DNA of 64,000 nt from Oscillatoria sp. SIO1A7 (GCA_010672965.1 JAAHFN010000030.1:43789-107788), one strand, 5' to 3'; shown: positions 26,430 through 35,825, numbered from the stretch's first letter. Numbers and translations: made by a program. The notes: a model not told the origin generated them from the letters alone.

Positions 26430-27149
26430 ATGACTGACAAGATCGGTTTCGCAGGATCGCAAGCTACGCCAGATATCGCCTCTATTGCTTCTAAGTTAAG
26501 TTCGGCGTCCGAAAAAACCCAGTTGTTATATGTTCGAGAGCTTTCAGGGGCGGGGGAGCCCGGTTGGAATATTTTGAAGGAATTTTTGCTGGGTCGCCGG
26601 GAAGAAGGGGCCAATGCGGTGGATGGCAAAGCCTACCAAGTCCTGTTAAAAGCTAAGTCTGAGGCGATCGCTGTGTTTCTCGCAACTTATTTTCCAAATG
26701 GTGTAGTGCCATTGCCCTCCGTCCAAGCTGAGGACTTCGCCAAGTTACAAAAACTGCTTGCCGCTCTTGATTTTCAAGCCGCCGACCAGTTGACCCGGGA
26801 ATTGATGTGTTCTCTGGCTGGTCTAGCTGCCGTACAAAGAAAATGGCTGTACTTTACAGAAGTCGATGGCTTGCCCATAGAAGAACTACAAGCGATCGAT
26901 AAACTGTGGATGGTTTATTCCGAAGGTAAATTTGGCTTTTCTATACAGCGAGCTATTTGGCTGGGGCTGGGCAAAAACTGGGACAAAATGTGGCCTAAAA
27001 TTGGCTGGAAAAATGATAAGAACTGGACTAGATACCCCGGACAATTTACATGGGATTTGACAGCACCCCGAGGTCATTTACCCCTCTCGAATCAACTACG
27101 AGGAGTAAGAACAATGGAAAAGTTGCTTTCTCATCCCGCTTGGGATTAG
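26430..27149 (+). CDS. gun4: GUN4 porphyrin-binding protein, activator of magnesium chelatase
   Basis: About 239 residues from the ATG at 26430 (MTDKIGFAGSQATPD), close to the 233 of Synechocystis Gun4. The N-terminal helical bundle is present (SKLSSASEKTQLLYVRELSGAGEPGW ... EDFAKLQKLLAALDFQAADQLTRELM). The porphyrin-binding core shows QRKWLYFTEVDGLP, IDKLWMVYSEGKFGFSIQRAIWL, WPKIGWK and FTWDLTAPRGHLPLSNQLRGVR. It binds protoporphyrin and Mg-protoporphyrin and stimulates Mg-chelatase in chlorophyll synthesis. In-frame ATGs at 26379 and 26394 would add up to 17 residues unlike the family. Confidence 0.93.
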   Translation: MTDKIGFAGSQATPDIASIASKLSSASEKTQLLYVRELSGAGEPGWNILKEFLLGRREEGANAVDGKAYQVLLKAKSEAIAVFLATYFPNGVVPLPSVQAEDFAKLQKLLAALDFQAADQLTRELMCSLAGLAAVQRKWLYFTEVDGLPIEELQAIDKLWMVYSEGKFGFSIQRAIWLGLGKNWDKMWPKIGWKNDKNWTRYPGQFTWDLTAPRGHLPLSNQLRGVRTMEKLLSHPAWD

Positions 27150-27439
27150 TGTTGCAAAAAGATATGTAAGCTTCTTTGAAATTTTCAATTTAAAATTGTG
27201 AGTTTAAAATTAAGAAGTTAACCTATATGGGATTAGCAATTTTTAGAACGGATATCCCTGCTTTTGTCAGCGCCCTATTTCTAAGCTATATATATATTTC
27301 CTCAAAGATTGCCACAAGTAATTATGGGTGCGTGCAGGGAGCCAAAAATGTCATACTTGCGATCGACGGTGGCTTAAGTTTATCTTAGGATTATCGAAGT
27401 TAAGTTAAATCGCAATTGATTTTCCACTTAGAGCGTTCT

Positions 27440-28882
27440 ATGATAGCACCGGAAAATAGAGAATTTCCTACAGTTCATCCCTCGCCAGCAGAACAAGAAG
27501 AAGAGCGAGAGCTATCTTTGGCAGAATTGGGCCTGTTGGAGGCAGAAGACTTGCCGATATTTCACAGAGCCACAGAGACTGTAGCAGAATTTTTTGAGAT
27601 CCCTATTTGTATTTTGGCAGTTGTGGCTGAAAACCAGATTCAGATCAAAGGATCTGTGGGTTTAGCCGAGGTGGACCATTTTGTCGAGATTGGCTTGAGA
27701 GAGTCTTTGCTTACTCGCATGGTCGAGAAAAATCGAGTCCTTTCTATCAAAGATACGGCAGCGAATCCTAACTTGGTCAAGTCTGCCTTAGTACAGCAAT
27801 ACGGGATTAGATCTTACCTAGGCGTACCCCTGCTTACTTCTAGCGGCTATTGTCTGGGCACCCTTGCAGTTATGGATCTGGCTCCTCGCGCTTTTAGAAC
27901 CGAAGATATTAAGTTTTTGCAAGTTGCCGCAAGCTGGACTATGAGCGAGGTAGAACGCTGCCGACTCGATCGCTTATCGCAGCTCGTTCGTCCCCTTAAG
28001 GTTTCTTCTGCGGATACCAATGCTGGTGGAATAGAGTCTTTTGATAATCTCAAAGTAGAAATGGTCGAGCGCGGTACCCAAGAATTGCGCAGCCCTTTGA
28101 CCTCAATTATGGGTATGGCGCGAGTTCTGAGCCAAGAAGTCTTTGGTCGTCTGAACCAGAGGCAGAAGAAATATCTCGAAATTATCCATGACAGCGGTCG
28201 CTATTTGCTCTCAGAACTCGATGAAATTGTTGCCCTACAAGAATTAGAGCGGAGTTACCCACGCTTAAACTTGAGCCATATTGATATTGAAATGCTCTGC
28301 CAACAGGTACTCAAAAATTTAGATGTGGCGGCAGCTAAGCGAGAGCAGCTAATAGATCTGTATGTAGAACCAGCCAACCGGATATGGTTTCTGGATAAAG
28401 AGCTAGTCAGTCAAATTTTGTATTTGTTGGTTTTTCGAGTTATTCAGGGATCTAACGTGCAAAATACAATCCGCATTAATGTCTCGGGTAAGAGCGATCG
28501 CCTGCAGATTGACGTGTGGGGTTCTAAACTTTTCGGAGAAGATGACCGAGAAAATGACCGGCTGTTTTCCTGTCCCCTGCCTTCCTCTGGGGACTCTAAA
28601 ACCTCAGACGATACCGAAAAATCCACCAGTTTTTCTGAGAATTGGCAAAGAAACGAACTCGACTCTCCTCCTAGTCTTATGACCGAGCAATTAACTGACA
28701 AGCAATCCACCAAGCAGAAAGCTAAGATTAAGCCCTCTCGGGAAGATATCGGACTATTGCTCAGTTGCCAGTTAGCAGAGCTGCACGGCGGAAAAATTTC
28801 CATTGCTGGATCTATAGAGTCGGGGATTCGATATGCGGTCGTATTACCCATAATACCAGACCTCAATGTAAAAGTTGGGTAA
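27440..28882 (+). CDS. GAF domain protein with a degenerate histidine-kinase core
   Basis: About 480 residues from the ATG at 27440; a TTG at 27416 is the longer alternative. A GAF domain covers about 45-180 (FHRATETVAEFFEIPICILAVVAENQ ... RSYLGVPLLTSSGYCLGTLAVMD). The dimerisation helix reads RGTQELRSPLTSIMG, where the usual histidine of SHELRTPL is glutamine (Q214). The ATPase region is also degenerate: no recognisable N box (LVSQILYLLVFRVIQGSN) and no DxGxG (DVWGSKLFGEDD). A Ser/Lys-rich insertion and a recognisable last segment (REDIGLLLSCQLAELHGGKISI) complete it. It is therefore predicted to be a pseudokinase acting as a sensor, adaptor or inhibitor rather than as a kinase. Confidence 0.8.
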   Translation: MIAPENREFPTVHPSPAEQEEERELSLAELGLLEAEDLPIFHRATETVAEFFEIPICILAVVAENQIQIKGSVGLAEVDHFVEIGLRESLLTRMVEKNRVLSIKDTAANPNLVKSALVQQYGIRSYLGVPLLTSSGYCLGTLAVMDLAPRAFRTEDIKFLQVAASWTMSEVERCRLDRLSQLVRPLKVSSADTNAGGIESFDNLKVEMVERGTQELRSPLTSIMGMARVLSQEVFGRLNQRQKKYLEIIHDSGRYLLSELDEIVALQELERSYPRLNLSHIDIEMLCQQVLKNLDVAAAKREQLIDLYVEPANRIWFLDKELVSQILYLLVFRVIQGSNVQNTIRINVSGKSDRLQIDVWGSKLFGEDDRENDRLFSCPLPSSGDSKTSDDTEKSTSFSENWQRNELDSPPSLMTEQLTDKQSTKQKAKIKPSREDIGLLLSCQLAELHGGKISIAGSIESGIRYAVVLPIIPDLNVKVG

Positions 28883-28972
28883 GGTAAATTTAATAATGCT
28901 TATTTGCCATTTTGTCCAGAATTAAGGACAATAGATAAAGCACTTATATAGTTAATCTATTCCCAAAAAACT

Positions 28973-30334
28973 ATGCATTCAGTTTGGCAACAACTGTCCC
29001 TGTCAAATTGGTCTGGATCCTCTTGGCGAAGTAGCAGTTACTTATCCCGCCTGCTAGTCGGTTCCCTGGCAGCTTGGCGGCAAGGTAGCTGGTTTATAGA
29101 ATGGTCCGAACCACTTGGCGCTTTGTTATGTAGTTTAGTTTTCATTCTAGCTCCTTTTGTATCCAATTCCCTGACAGGAGTTTTGTTAATCGCCTGTGGT
29201 ATTTATTGGTTTTTGCTAACTGTCGCCGACAAAGATAAAGTCGGATTCACTCCGATTCATTTGCTGGTGTTGCTATATTGGCAAATTGCTCTTTTGTCAA
29301 CCGCCTTGTCGCCGGTGAAAAAAGCTGCTTTTTCGGGTTTTACGAAATTCACTCTGTATTTGCTGCTATTTGCTCTAATGGCTAGAGTGCTGCGATCGCC
29401 TCGATTGAGATCTATTCTAATCGGCGTCTATTTACATATTTCCCTCATTGTCAGCACCTATGGCATTCGCCAATGGTTTGCTGGCGTTAAAGATCTAGCC
29501 ACCTGGACTGACCCAACCTCAGCTTCTGCTGGCGTAACTCGGGTCTATAGCTATTTGGGCAATCCCAATCTTCTCGCCGGTTATCTCCTGGCCGCTGTAG
29601 CTTTCAGTATTGTCGCTGTTTTTGCTTGGCGTCGATTGCTGCCAAAGCTTCTAGCTGTAACTGCGATTGTCGTTAACTCCCTCTGTTTGATCTTAACTTT
29701 TAGCCGGGGAGGCTGGATTGGTTTTGTGGTAGCTAGCTTTGCTTTACTATTATTTCTAGTTTATTGGTGGACGCCGAAGCTGCCCCAAGCATGGCGACCC
29801 TGGGCAATGCCAGTGGTATTAGGAGGCTCTGCTGCCCTATTAATTTTGGCGATTCTATTGGTGGAGCCCGTTCAAGTGAGGGTAGCTAGTATTTTTGCTG
29901 GCGGCAAAGATAGCAGTAATAATTTTCGCATCCAAGTCTGGCAGTCTATGCCAAAAATGATTGCCGATCGCCCAATACTTGGCATCGGTCCGGGGAATAA
30001 GGCATTTAAAATTATGGCTACCCCCTATTTGCCCGTTCGCTTCGATAGTGCCTTGGGTGCCTATTCCGTTTTATTAGAAACTGCCGTAGAAATCGGGATA
30101 GTTGGCTTGCTTGCTTTCCTCTGGCTTATAGTAGTTACTGTTAATCAAGGATTTACACAACTAAAAAAACTCAGAAACCTGGCGAGTCCCGAGGGCTATT
30201 GGTTGATGGCTGCGATCGCTACCATCTTAGGAATGATGGCTCACGGTGTAGTAGATACTGTCTGGTATCGCCCAGAAGTTAATACTATCTGGTGGTTTGC
30301 CGTAGCGATCGTTGCCAGCTACTATGAGTCTTGA
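28973..30334 (+). CDS. ictB: IctB family membrane protein (O-antigen ligase/polymerase fold)
   Basis: A 453-residue polytopic protein with about ten membrane spans. The N-terminus (WFIEWSEPLGALLCSLVFILAPFVSN), the loop GIRQWFAGVKDLATWTDP and VYSYLGNPNLLAGYLLAAVAFSI, and the Wzy_C-type motif LTFSRGGWIGFV match the cyanobacterial IctB family. It was named for a proposed role in inorganic carbon accumulation, but the fold is that of O-antigen ligases, so a role in surface glycan assembly is equally possible. The gene is followed by heptamer repeats. Confidence 0.9.
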   Translation: MHSVWQQLSLSNWSGSSWRSSSYLSRLLVGSLAAWRQGSWFIEWSEPLGALLCSLVFILAPFVSNSLTGVLLIACGIYWFLLTVADKDKVGFTPIHLLVLLYWQIALLSTALSPVKKAAFSGFTKFTLYLLLFALMARVLRSPRLRSILIGVYLHISLIVSTYGIRQWFAGVKDLATWTDPTSASAGVTRVYSYLGNPNLLAGYLLAAVAFSIVAVFAWRRLLPKLLAVTAIVVNSLCLILTFSRGGWIGFVVASFALLLFLVYWWTPKLPQAWRPWAMPVVLGGSAALLILAILLVEPVQVRVASIFAGGKDSSNNFRIQVWQSMPKMIADRPILGIGPGNKAFKIMATPYLPVRFDSALGAYSVLLETAVEIGIVGLLAFLWLIVVTVNQGFTQLKKLRNLASPEGYWLMAAIATILGMMAHGVVDTVWYRPEVNTIWWFAVAIVASYYES

Positions 30335-30405
30335 GTTTTCAGAGTTTTCAGAGTTTTGAGTTTTGAGTTTTGAGTTTTGAGTTTTGAGTTTTGAATTTTG
30401 AGTTG
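30335..30405. repeat. Heptanucleotide tandem repeat (TTTTGAG)n
   Basis: About seven copies of GTTTTGA directly follow the ictB stop. They are followed by two face-to-face copies of GTAGGGTGCGCAATGCGCACC (about 30404-30475). Confidence 0.85.
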
Positions 30406-30502
30406 TAGGGTGCGCAATGCGCACCTATTTGCGTAAGAAATGCAGTGCGCAATGCGCACCCTACAACTACAACTACAACCCCCACACCCCACACCCTACA
30501 CC

Positions 30503-31681
30503 CTACCGTGCTGCTCGTATCAATAAAAATATACCTATTCCCAATCCCGTCATAATAGGCACCCAAGCAGCCATAAAGGGAGAAAGGATAGCAATCTGAC
30601 CTAGAGCGCTGGTCAAAAAGGCCAATAAATAATAGCCAAATATAATCGCAATGCTGATGCCAAAGCTAGTCGCCTTACTGGCTCGGGTCGGTCTAATGCC
30701 CAAGGTGGAACCGGCTAGGCCAAAAACGACGCATATAAAAGGAAAAGCATATTTCTGCTGAATTCGGACTTCCAGCTCGCGAATTTTATCATCATTGCCG
30801 CCCTGGCGGATAATGGCCAAGCGTTCTTTGGCTTGAACGATGCTCATTTCGCCATAGTCGCGACCTCTTTTGGCTAGATCTAATGGGGTGCGAGGCAATT
30901 GGATTTGCTGGCGATCGAAGCGGACAATTTTACCTAAAGAACCATTGGGCTCGACAATATAAATAGTTCCATTGAAAAAATCCCAGGTATTTTCTCCGAC
31001 ATTCCACACGGCGGATTCCGCTGCTACAATTTGATTGAGACCATTCTGAGAGCGCTCCATTACCGTTAAGCCTTTCATTTGCGCGCCGTCAAACTGTTCG
31101 GCATAGAACAGCCGTTTCATGACCTTGATTTTTTGGCCGTCCGGTTTTTTGACTTTCTCAAATTCTGTATGGATAATATTGCGATCGCGAAAAGGTGGTT
31201 TTTCTCGCTTTAAGGCGCGCTCCAAAGTCAAAGTGGCTCGGTAATTGGCGGCAGGAACTATCGCTTCATTAAAAGCAAAGGTTATACCAGTTACTAAAAA
31301 ACTAAGAACAACTGCTGGCAGCACTAGGCGATAGACGCTTACCCCACAACTGCGTAGCGCTACTAACTCGCTGTCTCCAGATAAGCGGCTATAGGCCATT
31401 AAGGTCCCGAGCAGCACGGACATGGGCAGGGCTAGTACCAGAAAATCTGGCAGTTTCAACAGAAAAATTTCTGCTGCAATTCCCATTGGCAAGCCTTTCT
31501 CGGTGACGCGGCGGATTAAATCAAATAGAGTGCCAATCGAGATGCCAACGGAAGCAAAGGCTCCGACCCCAAATAAAAATGGACCGATTAGCTCGGTGGC
31601 GATGTAGCGATCTAGAACAGAAACTTTAATCAGCCACCAGCCGAGATATTTATTAAAAGACTTGAAACTGCTTGTGGTCAT
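30503..31681 (-). CDS. LptF/LptG-type permease of LPS export
   Basis: A 392-residue YjgP/YjgQ family protein. Membrane spans are seen at about 32-54, 80-100, 118-140 and three near the C-terminus, with a periplasmic jelly-roll region between (about 145-295). The N-terminal VLDRYIATELIGPFLFGVGAF is typical. In the Lpt system LptF and LptG with the ATPase LptB extract LPS from the inner membrane and pass it to LptC/LptA; cyanobacteria usually have a single LptF/G-like permease. LptB and LptA genes lie immediately upstream on the same strand, so it completes an export set. Confidence 0.9.
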   Translation of the reverse strand: MTTSSFKSFNKYLGWWLIKVSVLDRYIATELIGPFLFGVGAFASVGISIGTLFDLIRRVTEKGLPMGIAAEIFLLKLPDFLVLALPMSVLLGTLMAYSRLSGDSELVALRSCGVSVYRLVLPAVVLSFLVTGITFAFNEAIVPAANYRATLTLERALKREKPPFRDRNIIHTEFEKVKKPDGQKIKVMKRLFYAEQFDGAQMKGLTVMERSQNGLNQIVAAESAVWNVGENTWDFFNGTIYIVEPNGSLGKIVRFDRQQIQLPRTPLDLAKRGRDYGEMSIVQAKERLAIIRQGGNDDKIRELEVRIQQKYAFPFICVVFGLAGSTLGIRPTRASKATSFGISIAIIFGYYLLAFLTSALGQIAILSPFMAAWVPIMTGLGIGIFLLIRAAR

Positions 31682-31689
31682 GTCAGAAG

Positions 31690-32070
31690 CATAGAAAATG
31701 GGGGCAAAAGGGCATTGGGCAAAAGGGCATTGGGCAAAAGGGCATTGGGCATTGGGTAGGGTGTGGGGTGTAGGGGGTGTAGGGTGTGGGGTGTAGGGTG
31801 TGGGGTGTAGGGGGTGTAGGGTGTAGGGTGTAGGGTGTGGGGAAATTTCCTGCTACTTTCCGCTAAGCGCTTCGGGAGCCGGAAAGTCTTATGAGGAAGG
31901 GAGGTTTCTGGTTTAGGAATTAGGAATAATTGGGAGAATTCCCTGCCCACACTGCCCACATTCCCCACCTTCCCACACTCCCCAAGTCTCCTTGTCTCCT
32001 GGTCCCCGGGTCTCCCCAATGCCAATGCCCAATGCCCTTTTGCCCAATGCCCTTTTGCCCAATGCCCCTG
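31690..32070. repeat. Inverted low-complexity repeats between lptB and lptFG
   Basis: GGGCATTGGGCAAAA units on the left (31700-31760) face CCCAATGCCCTTTTG units on the right (32015-32068), forming a long imperfect inverted repeat. The middle is a GGGTGTAGGGTGTGG minisatellite and CACACTGCCCACATTCC-type repeats. No gene lies here. Confidence 0.7.
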
Positions 32071-32073
32071 GTA

Positions 32074-32802
32074 TCAAAGCTTAAAGTTGTCTCCCAAGTA
32101 ATATTGTCGCACTAGAGGATTATTGTATAGTTCCCGAGACGTGCCAGATGCAAGAATTTGACCGTCGCGCATGATGTAGGCTCGGTCGGTTATGGCCAAG
32201 GTCTCTCGGACGTTGTGATCGGTGATTAAAATACCCATGCCGCGATCGCGCAGCTTAGCAACTATCTCCTGGATTTCTGAAACGGCGATGGGATCTACCC
32301 CAGCAAAGGGCTCGTCTAGAAACAGAAATTGCGGCCCAGTCACCCCCGCAGCCAATGCTCTGGCCAATTCCGCTCGCCGTCTCTCGCCCCCAGATACCTG
32401 GATTCCCTTACTAGAAGCTACTTTTCCCAGACGAAATTCCCGGAGCAAAAACTCCAGACGCTCTTGCAACTCCCAGGGCGGCACTCCTGTTTGTTCCAAT
32501 ATCAGGCGGATGTTGTCCTGAATGCTCAAATTACGGAAAATGCTCGGTTCTTGAGCGAGATAGCCAATGCCCAATCCCGCTCGTTTGTCTATAGATAGAT
32601 CGGTGATATCGAGATCTCCCTGCCAGACTCTGCCCTTTTGTGGCTTTTCCAAGCCCGTAGCGATATAAAAGGTAGTGGTTTTGCCAGCACCATTGGGCCC
32701 AAGCAAACCGACGATTTCCCCTCGATCGACTGACAGGTTTACTCCCTTAACGATCGTGCGCTTTCCATAGGATTTGTAAATATTCTCCAGCAATATTTTC
32801 AC
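32074..32802 (-). CDS. lptB: LPS export ABC transporter ATP-binding protein
   Basis: A 242-residue ABC ATPase with GTG start (KILLENIYKSYGKRTIVKG). Walker A GPNGAGKTT, the Q-loop region IGYLAQEPSIF, signature VSGGERRRAELARAL and Walker B FLFLDEPFAGVDPIA, H-loop LITDHNVRET. The LptB-specific C-terminus (YIMRDGQILASGTSRELYNNPLVRQYYLG) is present. It powers LPS extraction together with the LptF/G permease encoded next. Confidence 0.95.
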   Translation of the reverse strand: MKILLENIYKSYGKRTIVKGVNLSVDRGEIVGLLGPNGAGKTTTFYIATGLEKPQKGRVWQGDLDITDLSIDKRAGLGIGYLAQEPSIFRNLSIQDNIRLILEQTGVPPWELQERLEFLLREFRLGKVASSKGIQVSGGERRRAELARALAAGVTGPQFLFLDEPFAGVDPIAVSEIQEIVAKLRDRGMGILITDHNVRETLAITDRAYIMRDGQILASGTSRELYNNPLVRQYYLGDNFKL

Positions 32803-33054
32803 GCTTTGTCAGTTGTCTCCTTTTTCTGTGACAGTTGACTGGCGATGCTTGGATTCTTTTATAGCAGTCAGCACTCAGCAGTAGAAGCGTTTCGCGCTAT
32901 GCGCTCCACGGCGCGCAGGCGTAGCTCCCCGCGACATGAAAGGCAGAGCCTGCCCAAAGAGCGCATACGGCCGGAAAGCCCCTACATCGCAAGCATTGCC
33001 GGGATGCAGCCTTGGCAAACAATAAGATTGCCTAGTCAAATATGGGTGATGCTA

Positions 33055-33196
33055 TATAGCGTTTCTCAAGTAAGTGAAATATAAAAGAACGTAGGGGCGA
33101 CAGCATCCCTGCACATACCTCAGCGCTCCGAACGGGAATTCCCTTACTGGGATGCGCGGGCCCCAGACACCTCACATCAATTTGAGAACCGCTATA
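33055..33196. mobile_element. MITE-like element, family E (TATAGCGGTTCTCAA ends), copy 1
   Basis: The left end TATAGCGTTTCTCAA and the right end TTTGAGAACCGCTATA are inverted; the inside carries GTAGGGGCGACAGCATCCC. It lies between lptA and lptB. The remaining 32803-33054 contains a mosaic GCGCTATGCGCTCC repeat and no gene. Confidence 0.7.
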
Positions 33197-33210
33197 AATT
33201 ATCCAATTGT

Positions 33211-33651
33211 TCAAGGGGAAGCAGGGGGAATAAAATAAACCGATTCTACTTGCTGGTTATTTTCTGGGACCGCGATGAATCTTCCTTCGTCGATAAGATA
33301 GGTAATCGTTTCCGCTCGCAGGCTGTTGCCATCTTGCAAAACGTAGGCATCGCCCATTAAAACAATGCGGCGCTCGCGGCTGAAGTATTGAGCCTGGGCC
33401 GCCGTTCCCTGCATCTGTCGCGATGGATAATTTATGCGCACGTTACCGCGAGCAGTGACAATACCTGTTTTGGCATCAGCTTCTTGAATGTCGGAGCGAA
33501 CCGTGAGGGCTTGGTTGCCCCCGGCTGGGTTGACCCCAGGAGGTTGGGAGCGCGCCGGGGAGGCGATCGCGTTTACTGAGGCGATCGGCATTATCAATGC
33601 CAACACCAATCGCAGTCCCAACAAGGAAGCTATTTTTGCAGAGGATATCAT
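33211..33651 (-). CDS. lptA: LptA/OstA-like periplasmic protein
   Basis: About 146 residues from the ATG at 33649-33651 (MISSAKIASLLGLRLVLALIMPIASVNAIA), which begins a signal peptide; an ATG nine codons upstream is less likely. The mature part shows the OstA_N repeat pattern (VRSDIQEADAKTGIVTARGNVRINYPSRQMQGTAAQAQYFSRERRIVLMGDAYVLQDGNSLRAETITY). It would form the periplasmic bridge for LPS. It precedes lptB and the LptF/G gene on the same strand; the 400-bp gap to lptB carries a MITE, so one transcript is possible but not shown. Confidence 0.85.
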   Translation of the reverse strand: MISSAKIASLLGLRLVLALIMPIASVNAIASPARSQPPGVNPAGGNQALTVRSDIQEADAKTGIVTARGNVRINYPSRQMQGTAAQAQYFSRERRIVLMGDAYVLQDGNSLRAETITYLIDEGRFIAVPENNQQVESVYFIPPASP

Positions 33652-33904
33652 GGTTCTTCCTGCTTCTGGAATCAACAATAAGACCTGTCAAGAGGGTATG
33701 GGGTATGGGGCTGGTGGCAACCGTTTTATTTTAGCCGCTCATCAAATAAAGGGTTTTATCCCCTCCTTGCATTGGCAGCAGATCTGTAGTTTAACCAATC
33801 CGCGCAATGCTTCATCCGGATCCATTACCTTTCCTGGACGCTTGTCCCTTTCTGCAAGTTTCTGACGGCCCTAGTCCGGGCAGGGGGACAGGGGGACTTG
33901 GGGA

Positions 33905-34000
33905 CTTGGGGAGGAAAAAGTCAAAAGTCAAAAGTCAAGAAAAACTCTCTTTGTTCGCCGTTCGCCTATTCACTGTTCGCTTTTGACTTTTGACTACCCC
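33905..34000. repeat. Facing heptamer repeats (AAAAGTC / GACTTTT)
   Basis: Three AAAAGTC units (about 33917-33939) face GACTTTTGACTTTTGACTA (about 33980). The 33652-34170 spacer also holds CCCAATGC repeats and no gene. Confidence 0.6.
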
Positions 34001-34170
34001 GGTCTCCTGGTCTCCACTTTTGCGGTCCCCCTTGCCCCCTTCTCCCTTGCCCTCCTGCCTCTTCCGATGCCCAATGCCCAATGCGAACATGCCAATGCCC
34101 AATTCCCCATGCCCAATTCCCTATATACTTCATAATTCACTATCGTAGGAATTTTTCGGTATATTGGGCC

Positions 34171-35445
34171 ATGTTATCAGTTGCAGAAGCAGAGTCGATA
34201 GTATTTAATTTGGTTCGACCTTTTGACGGAGACGGGGATGTAGAAACTCTGGAGCTGCTATCGGCCTTTGGACGGATTTTAGCAGCCCCGGTGAAGGGCT
34301 CCCTGGATTTTCCCCATTGGGATAATTCGGCAATGGACGGGTATGCGGTGCGTTATGAAGATGTTAAAGACTGTAGTGCCGAAAAACCAAAAGTTCTGGA
34401 AATAGTCGAGGAGATTCCAGCGGGAAAACCGCCCCAAGTTGCCATTGCAGGGGGAGAAACGGCCCGTATTTTGACGGGTTCGATGATGCCTGCCGGTGCG
34501 GATACGGTGGTGATTCAGGAAGAGACTAAGCGCGAAGGAAATAAAGTGGAAATCTTGGCCGCACCACCTTTAAAAGGGAATTTTGTCCGTCGCCAAGGAG
34601 AATTTTATCGGGCGGGAGACGAGCTATTACCGGCTGGGATTGCTCTAGGGGCACCGGATATTGCCGTGCTGGCAAGCGCTCAATGCGTTCGAGTGCCGGT
34701 TTATCGGCGGCCTCGGGTGGCAATTTTTTCTACGGGAGACGAGCTGACAGTTCCCGGAGAACCGCTACAACCCGGGCATTTAATAGACTCGAATAGCTAT
34801 GCTTTGGCTGCTTTAGCGGCCGCTGCTGGAGGGGAGCCGTTGATGATGGGTATTGTGCCAGACGATCCGAAAGTGCTGAAGGATGCGATCGCCCGAGCTA
34901 TATTATCTGCAGATATCGTCATTTCTACTGGCGGCGTCTCTGTGGGGGATTATGATTATGTCGAACGTATTTTGAGCGAGTTAGGCGGGGCTATTCATAT
35001 TAAGTCCGTTGCCGTAAAACCCGGTAAGCCTTTGACAGTAGCGACTTTTACCGCTGCGGGAGATACTACAGAATATCAAAGAAAAATATTGTATTTTGGG
35101 TTGCCGGGTAATCCGGTTTCTGCTTTAGTGAGTTTTTGGCGTTTCGTGCAACCAGCGCTGAGAAAAATGGCCGGCTTTGCGGCTGGTTGGCAGCCCGTTT
35201 TTTTGTCGGCGCAAACTCGGCAAGATTTGCGATCGGGCGGACGTCGAGAAACCTATCTTTGGGGTCAGATCCAGTTAGTGGATGGCGGTTATGAGTTTGA
35301 CTTGGCTGGCGGCAGTCACAGTTCGGGCAATTTAATTAATCTAGCGCAAACTTCTGGTTTGGCGGTCTTGCCCGTGGGCGAAAAGTTTATTCCTGCTGGG
35401 GAAGTAGTTAGGGTTATGCAGGTTGGTTTGGCAATTGGAAGTTGA
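34171..35445 (+). CDS. moeA: Molybdopterin molybdenumtransferase
   Basis: About 424 residues from the ATG at 34171 (MLSVAEAESIVFNLVRPF); the 30 codons upstream are encoded by repeat sequence. MoeA inserts molybdenum into adenylated molybdopterin. Motifs: FPHWDNSAMDGYAVR, LTGSMMPAGADTVVIQEE, FSTGDELTVPGEPLQPGHLIDSNS, STGGVSVGDYDYV, and KPGKPLTVATF followed by FGLPGNPVSALVSF. All four domains are represented and the length is normal. No other molybdenum cofactor gene is adjacent. Confidence 0.94.
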   Translation: MLSVAEAESIVFNLVRPFDGDGDVETLELLSAFGRILAAPVKGSLDFPHWDNSAMDGYAVRYEDVKDCSAEKPKVLEIVEEIPAGKPPQVAIAGGETARILTGSMMPAGADTVVIQEETKREGNKVEILAAPPLKGNFVRRQGEFYRAGDELLPAGIALGAPDIAVLASAQCVRVPVYRRPRVAIFSTGDELTVPGEPLQPGHLIDSNSYALAALAAAAGGEPLMMGIVPDDPKVLKDAIARAILSADIVISTGGVSVGDYDYVERILSELGGAIHIKSVAVKPGKPLTVATFTAAGDTTEYQRKILYFGLPGNPVSALVSFWRFVQPALRKMAGFAAGWQPVFLSAQTRQDLRSGGRRETYLWGQIQLVDGGYEFDLAGGSHSSGNLINLAQTSGLAVLPVGEKFIPAGEVVRVMQVGLAIGS

Positions 35446-35559
35446 GAGGGGCAACTTACCAATGCGATCGTAGGTCTTTGCTTGGTCAAGGCAATTCTCG
35501 CAAAACAAGCCGTTGTGCGTTGTTTAGAGATGCACCGGCTTTGCGGGATATGGCTTGTG

Positions 35560-35655
35560 TAGCCGCGCCAGCAGCTTTTTGGAGGCGGGGCTTACGCCTT
35601 AAGGGCGCGCTCTGCGGCTGGATGCCGAAATTGAAATGCTCCCTCTGGCGCATTT
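35560..35655. repeat. Dispersed repeat with GTGTAGCCGCGCC and AATTGAAATGCTCCC blocks
   Basis: The two conserved blocks TTGTGTAG(C)YGCGCC and AAATTGAAATGCTCCC recur in the same order at about 55750-55815. The sequence between them differs. It lies after moeA and contains no credible gene. Confidence 0.5.
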
Positions 35656-35778
35656 AATTTGCACTAATCAAATACCAATAAATCGCCACAAACAAATATT
35701 ATATAAATAACATACCGAGCCAATCGCACTTTGACTTTTTCGTCAATATTAAATCAATAAAGATTGGGTCTTTCGTTG

Positions 35779-35825
35779 ACAGAGACTTGGGGAAGCGATT
35801 CCCGATCGCTTCCCCAAGTCTCTGT
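35779..35825. terminator. Perfect 21-bp hairpin downstream of moeA
   Basis: Positions 35779-35799 pair perfectly with 35805-35825 around a 5-nt loop (TCCCG); the stem starts ACAGAGACTTGGGG. There is no clear T tract, so it may be a terminator of moeA or a remnant of a palindromic element. The rest of 35446-36039 has no gene. Confidence 0.5.

Noticed and set aside
35442..35657. 71-codon frame after moeA
   Set aside because: It covers the dispersed GTGTAGCCGCGCC repeat and has no protein character beyond it.
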